64,000 nucleotides of DNA from Paenibacillus paeoniae (GTDB taxonomy: Bacteria > Bacillota > Bacilli > Paenibacillales > Paenibacillaceae): contig NZ_QUBQ01000002.1 of NCBI RefSeq assembly GCF_003388735.1, forward strand, positions 434,001-498,000. Reading direction: 5' to 3'. This document shows, piece by piece, positions 32,566 to 43,696 of the stretch. Below the pieces are notes generated by a model. The model did no database searches and had not been told where the DNA came from. It saw only the letters and a program-made list of their open reading frames with translations. Within the stretch, counting starts at the first letter, position 1. The number at the start of each line of letters is the position of its first letter. Both the position numbers and the translations under genes were made by a program.

Positions 32566-33645
32566 CTAGTGGGGTATCTCGTCAACGGTGACCATCGTAT
32601 ATCCCATCTTCTGAAGATCGTCGATTACACCCGGAAGCATATCCACCGTATTGCGTATATGTTTCCCACCGAATGAATGCATCAATATTATACCATTAGC
32701 CTTTGTTCCTTTTCGAATCATCTCTCTCATATCAGCGACAGACGTGCCTGCCCAGTCCCGTGTGTCGACTGTCCAGCCCACTAATCGGCGATTTTGTTCC
32801 TTCATCACTTTTTTCAGCGTATCTGATACAGCGCCGTACGGTGCGCGGAATAGTGTCGGTGTCCAGCCCAAAGCGTCGTGAAGCGCTTTGTCGGCAAGAC
32901 TGACTTGGGATAGAATGTCTGACTTGCCCAGCTTGCTAAGATCCTTATGAGACTGTGAATGATTGCCGATCGCATGGCCTTCATCTTCCATGCGTTTCAT
33001 GATTTCCGGATATTTCTCCACCTGTGTGCCTACTACAAAGAAAGTCGCTTTGACACCCTTCTCCTTCAAAATATCCAGAATCGCTGTCGTATACTTCAAA
33101 TCCGGCCCATCGTCGAACGTAAGCGCGACGCGTTTCTCTTCCGTTCCTGGCGGTGTGACGACAGATTTGCCGTCATCTTTGCCGCCCGTCGTTCCCTCTC
33201 CATTCTGATTGCCAGCGGTATTGCCATTATGTTCATTCCCTTCTGATCCAGAGCCAGTGCTTCCGCCCTTTTCATCAGGGTCATTATATTCGTTGTTATC
33301 CTTGCCTTGCCCATCCTTGTTTCCTGTCCCTTGCTCCCCTTGATGACCGTTGCTTCCATCATCTCCAGGCTTCTCCGTGTTTCCGCCTTGCTCACCTGAT
33401 TGTCCTTTACTGCCATTTCCCTTATTTTCTCCGGGCACGTAACCAATGGTCGTGCCTCCCTTGTCAACGTTATTTCCCCCTCCCGATGCATGCTCTCCAA
33501 TAACCTGCGAGCCTTTTTCCTTCGAAGGTATGATGGCCGATAATCCAAATGAGCTTCCTGCCGTACATCCTCCAACCCAAGCGACAATTGCGACCATAAT
33601 GATGAAAGCTGCCAGTCTGCGATGTTGTTTTCTTCTTGTTTTCAT
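32566..33645 (-). CDS. Polysaccharide deacetylase lipoprotein (NodB domain)
   Basis: About 359 residues; ATG 33645 is preferred (AAGGTGA six bases upstream) over GTG 33654. Lipobox WVGGC, then a 100-residue Gly/Asn/Lys/Glu-rich linker, then a NodB domain: 'RVALTFDDGPD' (catalytic base and metal Asp), 'HAIGNHSQSHKDLS' (metal His pair), 'LFRAPYG', 'WTVDTRDWAG' and 'IILMHSFGG' (catalytic His). It should remove acetyl groups from peptidoglycan or another N-acetylated glycan outside the cell. First gene of a run that ends with a two-component system. Confidence 0.9.
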   Translation of the reverse strand: MKTRRKQHRRLAAFIIMVAIVAWVGGCTAGSSFGLSAIIPSKEKGSQVIGEHASGGGNNVDKGGTTIGYVPGENKGNGSKGQSGEQGGNTEKPGDDGSNGHQGEQGTGNKDGQGKDNNEYNDPDEKGGSTGSGSEGNEHNGNTAGNQNGEGTTGGKDDGKSVVTPPGTEEKRVALTFDDGPDLKYTTAILDILKEKGVKATFFVVGTQVEKYPEIMKRMEDEGHAIGNHSQSHKDLSKLGKSDILSQVSLADKALHDALGWTPTLFRAPYGAVSDTLKKVMKEQNRRLVGWTVDTRDWAGTSVADMREMIRKGTKANGIILMHSFGGKHIRNTVDMLPGVIDDLQKMGYTMVTVDEIPH

Positions 33646-33736
33646 CTCATTCACCTTCTATTCCGCTGATACATCTATCATAGTAAATTAGAACAATGAG
33701 AGAGTTACAAATTAGTAACACCTTTCGGGAATAAAT

Positions 33737-33781
33737 GACAAAAAGGTCCCACTGCTGCACGAGAGCTCGGACCTTTTTGTC
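33737..33781 (-). terminator. Strong hairpin upstream of the deacetylase gene
   Basis: Perfect 13-bp stem GACAAAAAGGTCC / GGACCTTTTTGTC. It would end a transcript coming from the relic at 33824-34130, and can also act on the plus strand. Confidence 0.8.
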
Positions 33782-33823
33782 ACCGCCATTTTCAGTTGTT
33801 CGCCATACGCAATCACACGCCTG

Positions 33824-34149
33824 TTAATCACCAATTAAATAAATCATACTATGACTCATAAAATGACTCACAACATCATCTTCAGTTTCTGAGGCTCCAT
33901 CATTTTTCTTTTTTTCATAATTAAATTCTTTAATTTGTTCTTTTGCCCAATCCGCATGCACTAATTGAAAATCAAATCAAAAATAGCTTGTTGCATGAGC
34001 ACTTTTCCTTGTGACAGAAGAGCAGGTGATTGAGTCAGTGCATTCGTAGTATTCTCTGCATAGACGATGCAGAGTTCGTCTATCACAACGACGAAAGATA
34101 GGTTGTCTTCCAAATACAGAAAGGGCCAGCATCTAACTCTAACGGTCAC
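33824..34149 (-). pseudogene. Frameshifted small gene of unknown family
   Basis: Two minus frames join smoothly at about 33960: the upper one reads 'LCIVYAENTTNALTQSPALL' and 'MQQAIFDLIFN', the lower 'LVHADWAKEQIKEFNYEKKK' and 'DDVVSHFMSHSMIYLIGD' to TAA 33824. A one-base change would fuse them. The apparent N-terminus (34130-34149) comes from a palindromic repeat, so the true 5' end was lost or replaced. A strong terminator follows. I do not recognise the protein. Confidence 0.5.
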
Positions 34150-34322
34150 CGCTGACCTTTAGAGGCTGATTTTTACATACTCCCGATCCTAAAGGACATC
34201 CGCGGCCATTAGAAAACGTTTTTCCCCGCAATCGTCCCTTTTCAGCCTGTAAGGGTCATCCGTGACCGTTATCATCTCATTTTGCTGCATTTTCGCTTCT
34301 AACGGACTACGGTGACCATTAG
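34137..34322. repeat. Four spaced 24-28-bp imperfect palindromes
   Basis: Units at 34137-34164, 34189-34212, 34249-34272 and 34299-34322 share the shape CTAAnGGnCAnCCGnGnCCnTTAG. Their centres are about 50, 60 and 50 bases apart. The best one (first) pairs CTCTAA/TTAGAG and GGTCA/TGACC. They could be REP-like elements or binding sites on one face of the helix. They disrupt the 5' end of the relic next to them. Confidence 0.7.
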
Positions 34323-34563
34323 GGCACTTGTTGCCCTCGCCGATGTGAAAATAGCGATGACACACCGCTATAAAGCAGACATTTTCGTAAAATTTAACCG
34401 CGATCGATTGATAGCTTGACTATCAAGCACGGATTAGTAGGTTAAGCCTTATTTCATCTCCCTTCATTGTAGGTTAAGAAACATGTTCAATTGTGTAGAC
34501 TGGTGCTCCTCTCCTTAGAACCTATTAACGACCAATAAAGTTGCAGACCATGCAATAATTCAC

Positions 34564-34611
34564 AAGAAAAGCCCATTCTCTCCTGAAATCAGGAAAGAAC
34601 GAGCTTTTCTT
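34564..34611 (-). terminator. Terminator of the purine operon
   Basis: Long stem starting AAGAAAAGC / GCTTTTCTT with an inner TCCTGA/TCAGGA, 30 bases past the purD stop, T-rich on the minus strand. Confidence 0.9.
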
Positions 34612-34640
34612 AAAAGTCCCTTATTCGTTTGTGATATGCG

Positions 34641-35906
34641 TTAGACAAGCGCCTTCGCGGCAATATCCGTGCGGTTCTGCTTACCTTCGAACTGAATAAC
34701 GCTATTTGCCTCATAAGCTCTTGCGCGAGCTTCTGCGATATCGCGGCCGAGGCCGACAATACCAAGCACGCGTCCGCCGCTTGTGACCAATTCTCCGTCC
34801 TTCAATGCTGTGCCTGCATGGAACACAAGCGCTCCCTGTGCTTCCGCGTCGGCAATGCCCGTAATGACGCGGCCCTTCGGATAAGTTGCCGGGTAGCCTT
34901 CAGATGCCGCTACGACGCACACTGCCGCCTCATCGCTCCACTCGATATCGAGATCGGCCAATCTGCCGTTCATAGCCGCAAGCACGATATCTACCAAATC
35001 GGTCTTCAGTCTTGGCAATACAACCTGAGTCTCCGGATCGCCCATACGCGCATTGAACTCAATGGTCTTCGGACCGTCCTTCGTAATCATCAGGCCTGCG
35101 AACAGTACACCGCGGAACGGACGTCCCTCGCTCACCATCGCTTTGGCTGTCAGGTTAATGATGTTGACGATTGACTCGTCGATGATGCTTTGCTCGATAT
35201 GCGGCAGCGGCGTGTATGTACCCATGCCGCCTGTATTGGGACCCTTGTCGCCATCGAAGATTGGCTTATGGTCTTGCGCCGGCACCATTGGCTTTACCGT
35301 CTCGCCGTCTACGAACGCCAGAATGGACATCTCTTGTCCTTCCAGGAATTCTTCAATCACGATCTGGTTGCCAGCGTCGCCGAACACCTTGTCCACCATC
35401 GCCTCACGAAGCGCCTTCTCGGCTTCCTCCATCGTTGCTGCGACCGTCACACCCTTGCCTGCTGCAAGACCGTCTGCCTTGATGACGATCGGAGTCGCTT
35501 GCTCTTTCAAATAAGCCAGCGCCGACTCATACTCCGTGAACGTCTCGTATTTGGCCGTTGGGATATTGTATTTTTTGAGCAGATTTTTCATAAAGATTTT
35601 GCTGCCCTCGATTTCAGCCGCTTTCTTATCCGGTCCAAAAGCCGGAATGCCCGCCGCTTCGAACGCGTCCACAATGCCATCTGCCAGCGGATCATCCGGA
35701 CCTACAAATACGAGGTCGATCGAAGCTTCTTTTGCAAACTGAGTCAATTCGTCGAATTGAGATACAGCCAGCGGCACGCATTCCGCGATTTGCCCGATGC
35801 CCGCGTTGCCCGGTGCGCAGAACAGCTCCTTCACCTTTTCGCTTTTTTTCAATGCCCAGCAAATCGCATGCTCGCGTCCGCCGCCGCCAATAACCAAAAT
35901 ACGCAT
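34641..35906 (-). CDS. purD: Phosphoribosylamine-glycine ligase
   Basis: 421 residues. 'ILVIGGGGREHAICWAL' at the N-terminus, then the ATP-grasp core ('PIVIKADGLAAGKGVTVA', 'QIVIEEFLEGQEMSILAFVD', 'IEFNARMGDPETQVVLPRL') place it as GAR synthetase. It joins phosphoribosylamine and glycine with ATP, step two of purine synthesis. Last gene of the operon, 37 bases after purH, with a strong terminator behind. Full length, no anomaly. Confidence 0.97.
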   Translation of the reverse strand: MRILVIGGGGREHAICWALKKSEKVKELFCAPGNAGIGQIAECVPLAVSQFDELTQFAKEASIDLVFVGPDDPLADGIVDAFEAAGIPAFGPDKKAAEIEGSKIFMKNLLKKYNIPTAKYETFTEYESALAYLKEQATPIVIKADGLAAGKGVTVAATMEEAEKALREAMVDKVFGDAGNQIVIEEFLEGQEMSILAFVDGETVKPMVPAQDHKPIFDGDKGPNTGGMGTYTPLPHIEQSIIDESIVNIINLTAKAMVSEGRPFRGVLFAGLMITKDGPKTIEFNARMGDPETQVVLPRLKTDLVDIVLAAMNGRLADLDIEWSDEAAVCVVAASEGYPATYPKGRVITGIADAEAQGALVFHAGTALKDGELVTSGGRVLGIVGLGRDIAEARARAYEANSVIQFEGKQNRTDIAAKALV

Positions 35907-35943
35907 GTTCGCAAACCTCCCAAATAATTGAACGGAACTTCTC

Positions 35944-37491
35944 TTAGTGCTTGAAGTGTCTTACGCTTGTGAACACCATTGCGATATTGTTCGCGTTAGC
36001 CGCAGCGATGGATTCCTCATCCTTAATGGAGCCGCCTGGCTGAATGATCGCTGTAATGCCTGCTTTTGCCGCCAGTTCCACCGTGTCTCCCATTGGGAAA
36101 AACGCATCGGAAGCCAGTGCAGAGCCAACAGCTTTCTCTCCGGCTTGCTCAATGGCAATGCGAGCTGCGCCTACACGGTTCATTTGGCCTGCGCCTACGC
36201 CTACCGTGGTATCGCCTTTCGCCAGCAGAATAGCATTGGACTTCACGTGCTTAACGACTTTCCAGCCGAATAGAAGCTGCTTCATTTCTTCTTCTGTCGG
36301 CTTGCGGTTCGTGACCACTTTCAGATCGGCCTCTGTCAGGCTATGCACATCGCTCTCCTGTACGAGCATGCCGCCGTCTACCGAAGTTACGAGCCATTCC
36401 GGCTTGCGCTCAGCGGCTGCCTTCAGCTCGCCCAGCTTCATCAGACGAATATTCTTTTTCTTCGTCAAAATCTCCAGCGCTTCCGGTGTAAAGTCAGGCG
36501 CGATGATGATCTCCAGGAAGATGCTCCCCAGCAGCTCAGCCGTATCTGCGCCGATTGTGCGGTTCGCCGCTACAATACCGCCGAAGATGGACGTCGGGTC
36601 CGCTTCATACGCTTTTTGGTAGGCTTCATGGATCGTTGCACCGATGCCTACGCCGCAAGGATTCATATGCTTAACCGCCACAACAGCCGGCTCATCGAAT
36701 TCTTTCAGAATAGCCAGTGCCGCGTTGGCGTCATTGATATTATTATAGGACAATTCTTTGCCGTGCAGCTGCTCCGCCGTCGTCACATTGCCGGAAGCGG
36801 CAAGCGGCTTGCGGTAGAAGGCAGCCTTCTGATGCGGGTTCTCTCCATAACGAAGATCCTGTACCTTCTCGTAGGTAACCGTATACGATTCAGGCAGCGG
36901 CTCGCCTGTCTGCTTCGACAGGTAATCGGCGATAAGCGCATCGTAAGATCCAGTGTGGCGGAATACTTTTGCCGCGAGGCGCTTGCGCGTCTGGAGCGTC
37001 GTATCGCCTTGCTCCTTCACTTCTTCCAGTACGGAAGCATAATCGGAAGCATCCACAACAACCGTTACAAACGCGTGGTTTTTCGCAGCGGAGCGAAGCA
37101 TAGTCGGACCGCCGATATCGATGTTCTCGATGGCGTCCTCATAAGTCACATCCGGCTTGGCGATTGTTTCTTTGAACGGATACAGATTGACGATAACAAG
37201 GTCGATGTAATCCAGACCAAGCTCCTTCATCGCCTTCTGATGCTCTTCGTCGTCACGCACAGCCAGCAGTCCGCTGTGGACAGCCGGATGAAGCGTCTTG
37301 ACGCGTCCGTCGAGAATTTCCGGGAAACCAGTAACGTCGGAGATGCCGATGACCGGTACGCCTTCCTTTTGCAACAGGTTGAACGTGCCCCCTGTCGAAA
37401 TAATTTGAACGCCTTGGTTCGCAAGCTCTCTGGAAAACTCTACAATGCCCGTCTTGTCGGAAACGCTAATTAACGCTCTGCGAATAGCCAC
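35944..37491 (-). CDS. purH: Bifunctional AICAR formyltransferase / IMP cyclohydrolase
   Basis: 515 residues. The N-terminal MGS-like cyclohydrolase domain (about 1-190) has '[18 protein letters not shown]' and '[18 protein letters not shown]'; the C-terminal transformylase has '[20 protein letters not shown]' and '[18 protein letters not shown]'. It performs the last two steps to IMP. Preceded by a 116-base gap after purN, the longest in this half of the operon, with no obvious structure. Confidence 0.97.
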   Translation of the reverse strand: MAIRRALISVSDKTGIVEFSRELANQGVQIISTGGTFNLLQKEGVPVIGISDVTGFPEILDGRVKTLHPAVHSGLLAVRDDEEHQKAMKELGLDYIDLVIVNLYPFKETIAKPDVTYEDAIENIDIGGPTMLRSAAKNHAFVTVVVDASDYASVLEEVKEQGDTTLQTRKRLAAKVFRHTGSYDALIADYLSKQTGEPLPESYTVTYEKVQDLRYGENPHQKAAFYRKPLAASGNVTTAEQLHGKELSYNNINDANAALAILKEFDEPAVVAVKHMNPCGVGIGATIHEAYQKAYEADPTSIFGGIVAANRTIGADTAELLGSIFLEIIIAPDFTPEALEILTKKKNIRLMKLGELKAAAERKPEWLVTSVDGGMLVQESDVHSLTEADLKVVTNRKPTEEEMKQLLFGWKVVKHVKSNAILLAKGDTTVGVGAGQMNRVGAARIAIEQAGEKAVGSALASDAFFPMGDTVELAAKAGITAIIQPGGSIKDEESIAAANANNIAMVFTSVRHFKH

Positions 37492-37607
37492 GCCAATGTC
37501 CTCCTTTTATTTGACCAATTGGATATGATGTTCTTTCATTTATCGAATAGCCTCTCATTTGAAGCTTTGCTTTCGGGTATTACTGACGAACCAACCCATA
37601 CATGCTA

Positions 37608-38222
37608 TTAGCGCTTGCCAACGGCCACTCTGCGACCCTCGATCGTGACGGTGCCTTGCGCGATGAGCCGGATCGCTTCAGGATACAGCTCCCGCTCAGC
37701 CGCCTGAATCCGGACGGTAAGCGAAGCCTCGTCATCCTCTTCCGTAATCGCGACAGCCGTCTGTGCAAGGATCGGACCGCTATCAAGACCGCCATCGACA
37801 TAATGAACGGTGACGCCTGTAATCTTCACGCCATGCTCCAGCGCTTGTCCAATGGCATTCATGCCTGGGAATGATGGCAGGAGCGACGGGTGGATATTAA
37901 TCATGCGGCCCATAAAAGGCTCCACCAGCGTAGGAGTCAGAATGCGCATATAGCCGGCCAGGACAATCAGATCCACCTGACGTGCCCGCAGCTCCTCCAG
38001 AATCTCACTCTCGTAAGCCTCGCGCGACGGGTAATCCTTGGGTTTGAATACAAAGGCGTCTACTCCCGCTTGCGACGCCCGCTCGATGACGGGAGCAGAC
38101 GGCTTGTCACAAACAAGAAGCTCGATTGTGACATCGAGCTTCCCCTCCCGCACCGCATCGGCAATCGTCTGGAAGTTCGTTCCCTGTCCCGACGCGAATA
38201 TCGCGATGCGAAGCGCCGCCAT
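37608..38222 (-). CDS. purN: Phosphoribosylglycinamide formyltransferase (folate-dependent)
   Basis: 204 residues. 'RIAIFASGQGTNFQTIADAV' (phosphate loop), 'RMINIHPSLLPSFPGMNAIG' with the catalytic Asn/His pair, and 'GVTVHYVDGGLDSGPILAQT' with the Asp of the formyl site. Uses 10-formyl-THF to make FGAR. Its ATG overlaps the purM stop by one base (TAATG), so the two are coupled. Confidence 0.97.
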   Translation of the reverse strand: MAALRIAIFASGQGTNFQTIADAVREGKLDVTIELLVCDKPSAPVIERASQAGVDAFVFKPKDYPSREAYESEILEELRARQVDLIVLAGYMRILTPTLVEPFMGRMINIHPSLLPSFPGMNAIGQALEHGVKITGVTVHYVDGGLDSGPILAQTAVAITEEDDEASLTVRIQAAERELYPEAIRLIAQGTVTIEGRRVAVGKR

Positions 38223-39265
38223 TACACGTCAGCTCCTTGGAACGTTACGATCCGGCTGCCTTCCGTAACGGTACCGATACGGTACGCTTTCTCGCCAAGC
38301 TCGGCTGCAACGCTAAGCGCTTGCTCCGCTTGCTCTTCCGGAACGACAATAACCAGGCCAATACCCATATTGAAAGTTGTGAACATATCGCGGTTGCTGA
38401 TGCTGCCTTTCTTCTGCATCAAGTCGAAGATAGGCAGAATTGGCCACGAGCCGTAATTAATCTCCACATTTACGCCTTCAGGCAGGACACGCGGAATGTT
38501 CTCGATAAAGCCGCCGCCTGTAATATGAGCCATACCCTTAACGTTAACTTTCTCGATCAACGCCAAAGCTTGCTTCACATAGATGCGCGTTGGCTCAAGC
38601 AGCACGTCGCCCAGCTTTGCTCCGCCCAGCTCGTCCACCTGCTGCTCCAGCGAGTAGCCCGCTTCTTCCAGCAACAGACGGCGAACAAGCGAGAAGCCGT
38701 TGCTGTGGATGCCGCTTGAAGCGAAGCCCAATACGACGTCGCCCGGCTTGATTGTGGAGCCGTCGATCATTTTTTTCTTGTCGACGATGCCGACCGTGAA
38801 CCCTGCCATATCATATTCGTCTACGGAATACATGCCCGGCATTTCCGCCGTCTCTCCGCCGATCAGCGCACAACCGGCTTGCACGCAGCCTTCAGAGATG
38901 CCTTTGACAATCGCTTCGATCTTCTCCGGCACAACCTTGCCGCATGCCAGATAGTCGAGGAAGAAGAGCGGCTCCGCGCCTTGTACGATAATGTCATTGA
39001 CGCACATCGCGACCGCATCGATGCCGATCGTATCATGCTTGTCCATCGCAAAAGCCAGCATCAGCTTCGTGCCAACGCCATCCGTTCCCGATACGAGCAC
39101 CGGCTCCTCGTACTTATCCTTGTTCAGGCCGAACAGACCGCCGAAGCCGCCCAGCTCCGCCATCACTTCAGGACGGTACGTTCTCTTCACATGCTTCTTC
39201 ATCCGTTCGACGGCTTCGTTGCCTGCGGCAATATCAACGCCGGCCTTTTTGTACGCTTCTGACAA
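38222..39265 (-). CDS. purM: Phosphoribosylformylglycinamidine cyclo-ligase
   Basis: 347 residues, AIR synthetase. '[18 protein letters not shown]' binds ATP/substrate, '[20 protein letters not shown]' and '[19 protein letters not shown]' are family signatures. Converts FGAM to AIR. 45 bases after purF and coupled to purN. Confidence 0.97.
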   Translation of the reverse strand: MSEAYKKAGVDIAAGNEAVERMKKHVKRTYRPEVMAELGGFGGLFGLNKDKYEEPVLVSGTDGVGTKLMLAFAMDKHDTIGIDAVAMCVNDIIVQGAEPLFFLDYLACGKVVPEKIEAIVKGISEGCVQAGCALIGGETAEMPGMYSVDEYDMAGFTVGIVDKKKMIDGSTIKPGDVVLGFASSGIHSNGFSLVRRLLLEEAGYSLEQQVDELGGAKLGDVLLEPTRIYVKQALALIEKVNVKGMAHITGGGFIENIPRVLPEGVNVEINYGSWPILPIFDLMQKKGSISNRDMFTTFNMGIGLVIVVPEEQAEQALSVAAELGEKAYRIGTVTEGSRIVTFQGADV

Positions 39266-39310
39266 ATGGGTCCACTCCTTTAGTGTATATCAATCATGAA
39301 ATTATCCCTG

Positions 39311-40792
39311 TTAACAGCTGCAACTCTTCTCCGACTCTTCGTTCACCGGCGTTGGATAGTCATTGTCGAAGCAAGCGAGACACATCCCGCGATTGTAGGC
39401 GCCCTCGTTGCCGCCGACAGAATCAACGAATCCATTATCGCTTAGGAACGCCAGCGAATCCGCGTTGATCTCTTTGCGAATCTCCTCAATCGTACGGTAC
39501 GAAGCGATCAATTCCTTGCGATCCGGCGTGTCGATGCCGTAATAGCATGGGTTTTTGAACGGAGGCGACGTAATGCGCACATGTACTTCAGTCGCTCCCG
39601 CTTCACGCAGCAGGTTCACGATGCGGCGGGAAGTGGTGCCGCGAACGATGGAGTCGTCGATCATGACGACGCGTTTGCCTTCCACGACCTTGCGGACGGC
39701 GGACAGCTTCATCTTGACGCCTTTCTCGCGCAGCTCTTGGGACGGCTGAATGAACGTGCGTCCTGTATATTTGTTTTTGATCAGTCCAAGCTCATAAGGA
39801 ATGCCCGTCTGCTCAGCGTAGCCGATTGCAGCAGAGATACTGGAATCCGGCACGCCGGTTACGATATCCGCGTCCATGAAGGACTCGATGGCCAGCTGTT
39901 GTCCCATCCGCTTCCGTGCGGAATGGATGTTGATGCCGTTAATATCACTATCCGGGCGGGCAAAATAAATATATTCCATCGCGCAAGTAGCGCGGCGTTC
40001 AATCGTTGCGTATCGTTCAATTTGCAGGCCGCTGTCATCCAAAATCAACAGCTCGCCAGGTTGTACGTCACGCACATACTCTGCGCCGATCGTCTCGAAT
40101 GCGCATGTCTCGGAAGAGAACACGTAGCTGTCGCCAAGACGGCCCATAGCCAGCGGTCGCAAACCATGCGGGTCGGAAGCGACCAGCAGCTTGTCGTTCG
40201 TCATGATGAGGAATGCGAATCCTCCCACGATACGCTGCAAAGCTTCCTTAGCCGCTGTCACAAAATCTTTGGACGAGCGAGCGATCAAATGCGCGATAAC
40301 TTCCGTGTCGCTGGACGTTTGGAAGATAGAGCCGCTCATCTCCAGCTCGCGGCGAATCTCCGGCGCATTGACGATATTACCATTCGTCGCAACTGCAAGA
40401 TCACCGTCGCGATAGCGAAAGATCAGCGGCTGAGCATTGCTCAGCCGGCTTTCACCAGCAGTGGAATAGCGGACATGTCCGATAGAGCGATCGCCAGAGA
40501 GAAGCTCCAACTGATCCTTGGTGAACACTTCCTTCACCAATCCCATGCCCCGGTAGTAATTGAACTTGCCGCTGTCCTTCGAATCCGCGGTGCAGATGCC
40601 TGCACTCTCCTCGCCCCGATGCTGCAGAGCGTGAAGGCCATAGTACGAAAGGCCAGCAGCGTCGGGATGTCCGAACACGCCGAACACCCCGCACTCCTCA
40701 CGCAGCTTGTCAAAAATATCGTCACGGCCGATGCCTTCATTATAATGATCGCCTGTCCAGAGTACTGGAGCAGACTTTATTTCATGAGACAT
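39311..40792 (-). CDS. purF: Amidophosphoribosyltransferase
   Basis: 493 residues, first committed enzyme. The Ntn-type glutaminase Cys is at residue 34 ('[12 protein letters not shown]'), so a propeptide of 33 residues must be removed; B. subtilis PurF has 11. Other marks are '[15 protein letters not shown]', the PRPP site '[18 protein letters not shown]', and iron-sulfur Cys near the end ('[10 protein letters not shown]', 'KSCSC'). Its start overlaps the purL end by 16 bases. Likely subject to feedback by AMP/GMP as in the family. Confidence 0.97.
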   Translation of the reverse strand: MSHEIKSAPVLWTGDHYNEGIGRDDIFDKLREECGVFGVFGHPDAAGLSYYGLHALQHRGEESAGICTADSKDSGKFNYYRGMGLVKEVFTKDQLELLSGDRSIGHVRYSTAGESRLSNAQPLIFRYRDGDLAVATNGNIVNAPEIRRELEMSGSIFQTSSDTEVIAHLIARSSKDFVTAAKEALQRIVGGFAFLIMTNDKLLVASDPHGLRPLAMGRLGDSYVFSSETCAFETIGAEYVRDVQPGELLILDDSGLQIERYATIERRATCAMEYIYFARPDSDINGINIHSARKRMGQQLAIESFMDADIVTGVPDSSISAAIGYAEQTGIPYELGLIKNKYTGRTFIQPSQELREKGVKMKLSAVRKVVEGKRVVMIDDSIVRGTTSRRIVNLLREAGATEVHVRITSPPFKNPCYYGIDTPDRKELIASYRTIEEIRKEINADSLAFLSDNGFVDSVGGNEGAYNRGMCLACFDNDYPTPVNEESEKSCSC

Positions 40793-43020
40793 GGAATCGC
40801 ATCCTTCCAGACCTTCTCCAGTTGTTGTACCGGTGCGTTGACGCCGGCTTTGCCATTGACGTTAATGGTCAGGCTGCTACCTGATACAGTTCCGATAGTC
40901 GCATGTGTCACGCCTTGCTCCGACAACCAAGCTGTCAAAGCGTCCGCTTGATCCGGCTTAGCCGACAGCAGAATGCGGGATTGCGATTCGCTGAATAGAA
41001 GATGGTCAGGACGCAGATCGCTTGCAAGCGATACGCTCGCGCCAATGCTGCCGCTGATGCAAGACTCAGCTAATGCGACAGCGATGCCGCCCTCGGACAA
41101 GTCATGCGCCGAAGCGACCAGACCTTTTTGAATCGCGCCAAGGACTGCGCCTTGTACGTTTTTCTCAAGGGCCAGATCAATGACTGGCGGTCTGCCGGAA
41201 GCAGCGCCGTTCAATACGTATTGCAGCTCGCTGCCGCCGAACTCCGCTTTTGTCTCGCCGACAAGGATAATAACATCGCCTTCGGACTTGAATTTTTGCG
41301 TCGTGATATGGTCATGATCATGCACAAGGCCTACCATGCCGATAACCGGCGTCGGGTAGATCGCGCCTTTTGCGTTCTCGTTATACAAGCTGACGTTGCC
41401 GCCGATAACCGGCGTATCCAGCACCACGCAAGCCTCGGACATGCCATCGGCGGATTTCTCCAGCTGCCAGAACACTTCCGGCTTCTCCGGGCTGCCGAAG
41501 TTCAGGTTGTCTGTAACCGCGAGCGGCTCTGCACCGGAGCAAATGATATTGCGCGCTGCTTCCGCAACAGCAATACGTCCGCCCATCTCTGGATCAAGGT
41601 ATACGTAACGTCCGTTGCAGTCCGTTGTCATCGCCAGCGCTTTGCGCGTACCGTCAATTGTTACGACAGCTGCGTCGGAGCCTGGCTGAACAGCCGTTGC
41701 TGTACGAACCATATAATCATATTGGTTGTAAACCCACTCTTTGCTCGCCACCGTTGGGGAACCCAGCACTTTCTCAAGAGCGCCGTTCAGGTCGGTAATT
41801 TCCGCAAAATCAGCCGTATCGATTGATGCGCTTTCGCGGAAGTAAGCAGGCTCTTCAGAAGGCTTGTTGTATACCGGGCACTCGTCAACAAGTGCTGTGA
41901 CCGGCATGTCAGCCACTTCTGCACCTTGATGGAACAAGCGAAGACGTCCGTCATCCGTTACTTTACCTACTTTGGCGCAAATGATGCCCCAACGATCAAA
42001 GATCTCCTTCGCTTGCTCTTCATGCCGCGGCTCAACAACGAACAGCATTCTCTCTTGCGATTCGGACAACATCATCTCGTAAGGCGTCATGCCCGTCTCG
42101 CGTTGCGGTACTTCGTCGAGATACAGCTCAAGGCCGTTGCCTGCTTTCGAAGCCATCTCCGCACTGGAGCATGTCAGGCCTGCTGCGCCCATATCCTGGA
42201 TGCCAAGCACGATGCCGGAGTTGATCAGTTCAAGCGTTGCTTCCATAACCAGTTTCTCCATGAACGGATCGCCAACTTGGACAGCCGTACGCTTCTCCTC
42301 GGACTCCTCGGACAGCTCGACCGATGCGAATGTCGCTCCATGGATACCGTCGCGGCCCGTAGCCGGTCCGACGTAAAATACAGGGTTACCTACACCTTTG
42401 GCGACGCCGCGCTGGATTTTATCGTGATCGATCAAGCCTACGCACATCGCGTTAACGAGCGGATTGCCCTCGTAGCTCTCGTCAAACATGACTTCACCTG
42501 CGACCGTCGGAATACCGATACAGTTGCCGTAGCCTGCGATGCCGCTGACTACATTTTCGAACAGGTATTTCACCCGGTCATTCTTCAGGTTGCCGAAGCG
42601 CAAGCTGTTCAGCAAAGCTACTGGACGCGCGCCCATCGAGAAGATATCGCGAATGATACCGCCCACGCCAGTAGCAGCGCCTTGATACGGCTCAACCGCC
42701 GAGGGATGGTTATGCGATTCGATTTTGAACACGACCGCTTGGTTGTCGCCGATGTCGACGATACCTGCGCCTTCGCCAGGTCCCATCAGGACGCGAGGGC
42801 CTGTGATCGGGAACTTTTTCAAGATCGGCTTGGAGTTCTTGTAGGAGCAATGCTCCGACCACATGACGCTAAATACGCCAATCTCCGTGTAGTTCGGCTT
42901 GCGGCCCAAAAATCCGCAAATCAGTTCATATTCATGGTCTGTCACGCCGAATTGCGTGTAAATGCGTTGATCTGCGATTTGTTCCGCTGTCGGCTCCTTA
43001 GCCGTTAACTGCTGCGCCAT
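40777..43020 (-). CDS. purL: FGAM synthase, large subunit
   Basis: About 747 residues, the small-type PurL that works with PurS and PurQ. ATG 43020 has GGAGGG seven bases upstream; the frame goes to 43038 but that is the site itself. Marks: '[19 protein letters not shown]', '[20 protein letters not shown]', '[17 protein letters not shown]' and '[20 protein letters not shown]' (two AIRS-like halves). Uses ATP and ammonia from PurQ to make FGAM. It overlaps purQ by 23 bases. Confidence 0.97.
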   Translation of the reverse strand: MAQQLTAKEPTAEQIADQRIYTQFGVTDHEYELICGFLGRKPNYTEIGVFSVMWSEHCSYKNSKPILKKFPITGPRVLMGPGEGAGIVDIGDNQAVVFKIESHNHPSAVEPYQGAATGVGGIIRDIFSMGARPVALLNSLRFGNLKNDRVKYLFENVVSGIAGYGNCIGIPTVAGEVMFDESYEGNPLVNAMCVGLIDHDKIQRGVAKGVGNPVFYVGPATGRDGIHGATFASVELSEESEEKRTAVQVGDPFMEKLVMEATLELINSGIVLGIQDMGAAGLTCSSAEMASKAGNGLELYLDEVPQRETGMTPYEMMLSESQERMLFVVEPRHEEQAKEIFDRWGIICAKVGKVTDDGRLRLFHQGAEVADMPVTALVDECPVYNKPSEEPAYFRESASIDTADFAEITDLNGALEKVLGSPTVASKEWVYNQYDYMVRTATAVQPGSDAAVVTIDGTRKALAMTTDCNGRYVYLDPEMGGRIAVAEAARNIICSGAEPLAVTDNLNFGSPEKPEVFWQLEKSADGMSEACVVLDTPVIGGNVSLYNENAKGAIYPTPVIGMVGLVHDHDHITTQKFKSEGDVIILVGETKAEFGGSELQYVLNGAASGRPPVIDLALEKNVQGAVLGAIQKGLVASAHDLSEGGIAVALAESCISGSIGASVSLASDLRPDHLLFSESQSRILLSAKPDQADALTAWLSEQGVTHATIGTVSGSSLTINVNGKAGVNAPVQQLEKVWKDAIPCLMK

Positions 43021-43693
43021 GTTGTTCCCTCCATGCATTCAAAATCGATGTAAACATCCGTTTGCCGTCTTCTGAGCCGAGCAATTGATCAACCGCGCGC
43101 TCTGGATGCGGCATCATGCCGACTACGTTGCCCGCTTTGTTGCTAACGCCGGCAATTTTGTCGACGGAGCCGTTCGGATTGGTATCGCCTGCGTAACGGA
43201 ATACGATTTGGTTGTTCGCTTTCAGCTCAGCCAATGTCGCATCGTCACAGTAGTAGTTGCCTTCGCCGTGAGCGATAGGAATATCGATAATCTCGCCTTG
43301 CGAGAATTGGTTCGTGAATGGATTTGCGTTGTTCACCACTTCAAGAGGCGTGTTATGACATCGGAATTTAAGTCCATTGTTGCGAATCAGGGCGCCCGGG
43401 AGCAAGCCTGCTTCCGTCAGGATTTGGAACCCGTTGCAGATGCCGAGAATGAACTTGCCTTGCTCAGCCGCCTTCTTCACTTCATTCATCACGTTCGCGA
43501 AGCGCGCGATTGCGCCGCAACGAAGGTAGTCGCCATAGGAGAAGCCGCCCGGCACTAGAATCCCATCATAGGCGGACAAGTCTGTTGCAGTATGCCACAC
43601 ATAATCAACCGGTTGGCCGATGGTGGACTCTACTGCTTTGTAGCAATCGATGTCACAGTTGGAGCCTGGAAATACGAGTACGGCAAACTTCAT
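42998..43693 (-). CDS. purQ: FGAM synthase, glutaminase subunit
   Basis: 231 residues, class I glutamine amidotransferase. Nucleophile Cys in '[20 protein letters not shown]', His/Glu in '[11 protein letters not shown]', N-terminal '[19 protein letters not shown]'. Feeds ammonia to PurL. Three bases after purS. Confidence 0.97.
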   Translation of the reverse strand: MKFAVLVFPGSNCDIDCYKAVESTIGQPVDYVWHTATDLSAYDGILVPGGFSYGDYLRCGAIARFANVMNEVKKAAEQGKFILGICNGFQILTEAGLLPGALIRNNGLKFRCHNTPLEVVNNANPFTNQFSQGEIIDIPIAHGEGNYYCDDATLAELKANNQIVFRYAGDTNPNGSVDKIAGVSNKAGNVVGMMPHPERAVDQLLGSEDGKRMFTSILNAWREQHGAAVNG

Positions 43694-43696
43694 GTC

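Noticed and set aside
36343..37473. 376-codon plus-strand ORF opposite purH
   Set aside because: Antisense shadow of an intact purH; no ribosome binding site, no recognisable domain.
39581..40951. 456-codon plus-strand ORF opposite purF
   Set aside because: purF on the other strand is complete with all signatures; the antisense frame is a by-product of codon bias.
41926..43008. 360-codon plus-strand ORF opposite purL
   Set aside because: Antisense shadow of purL.
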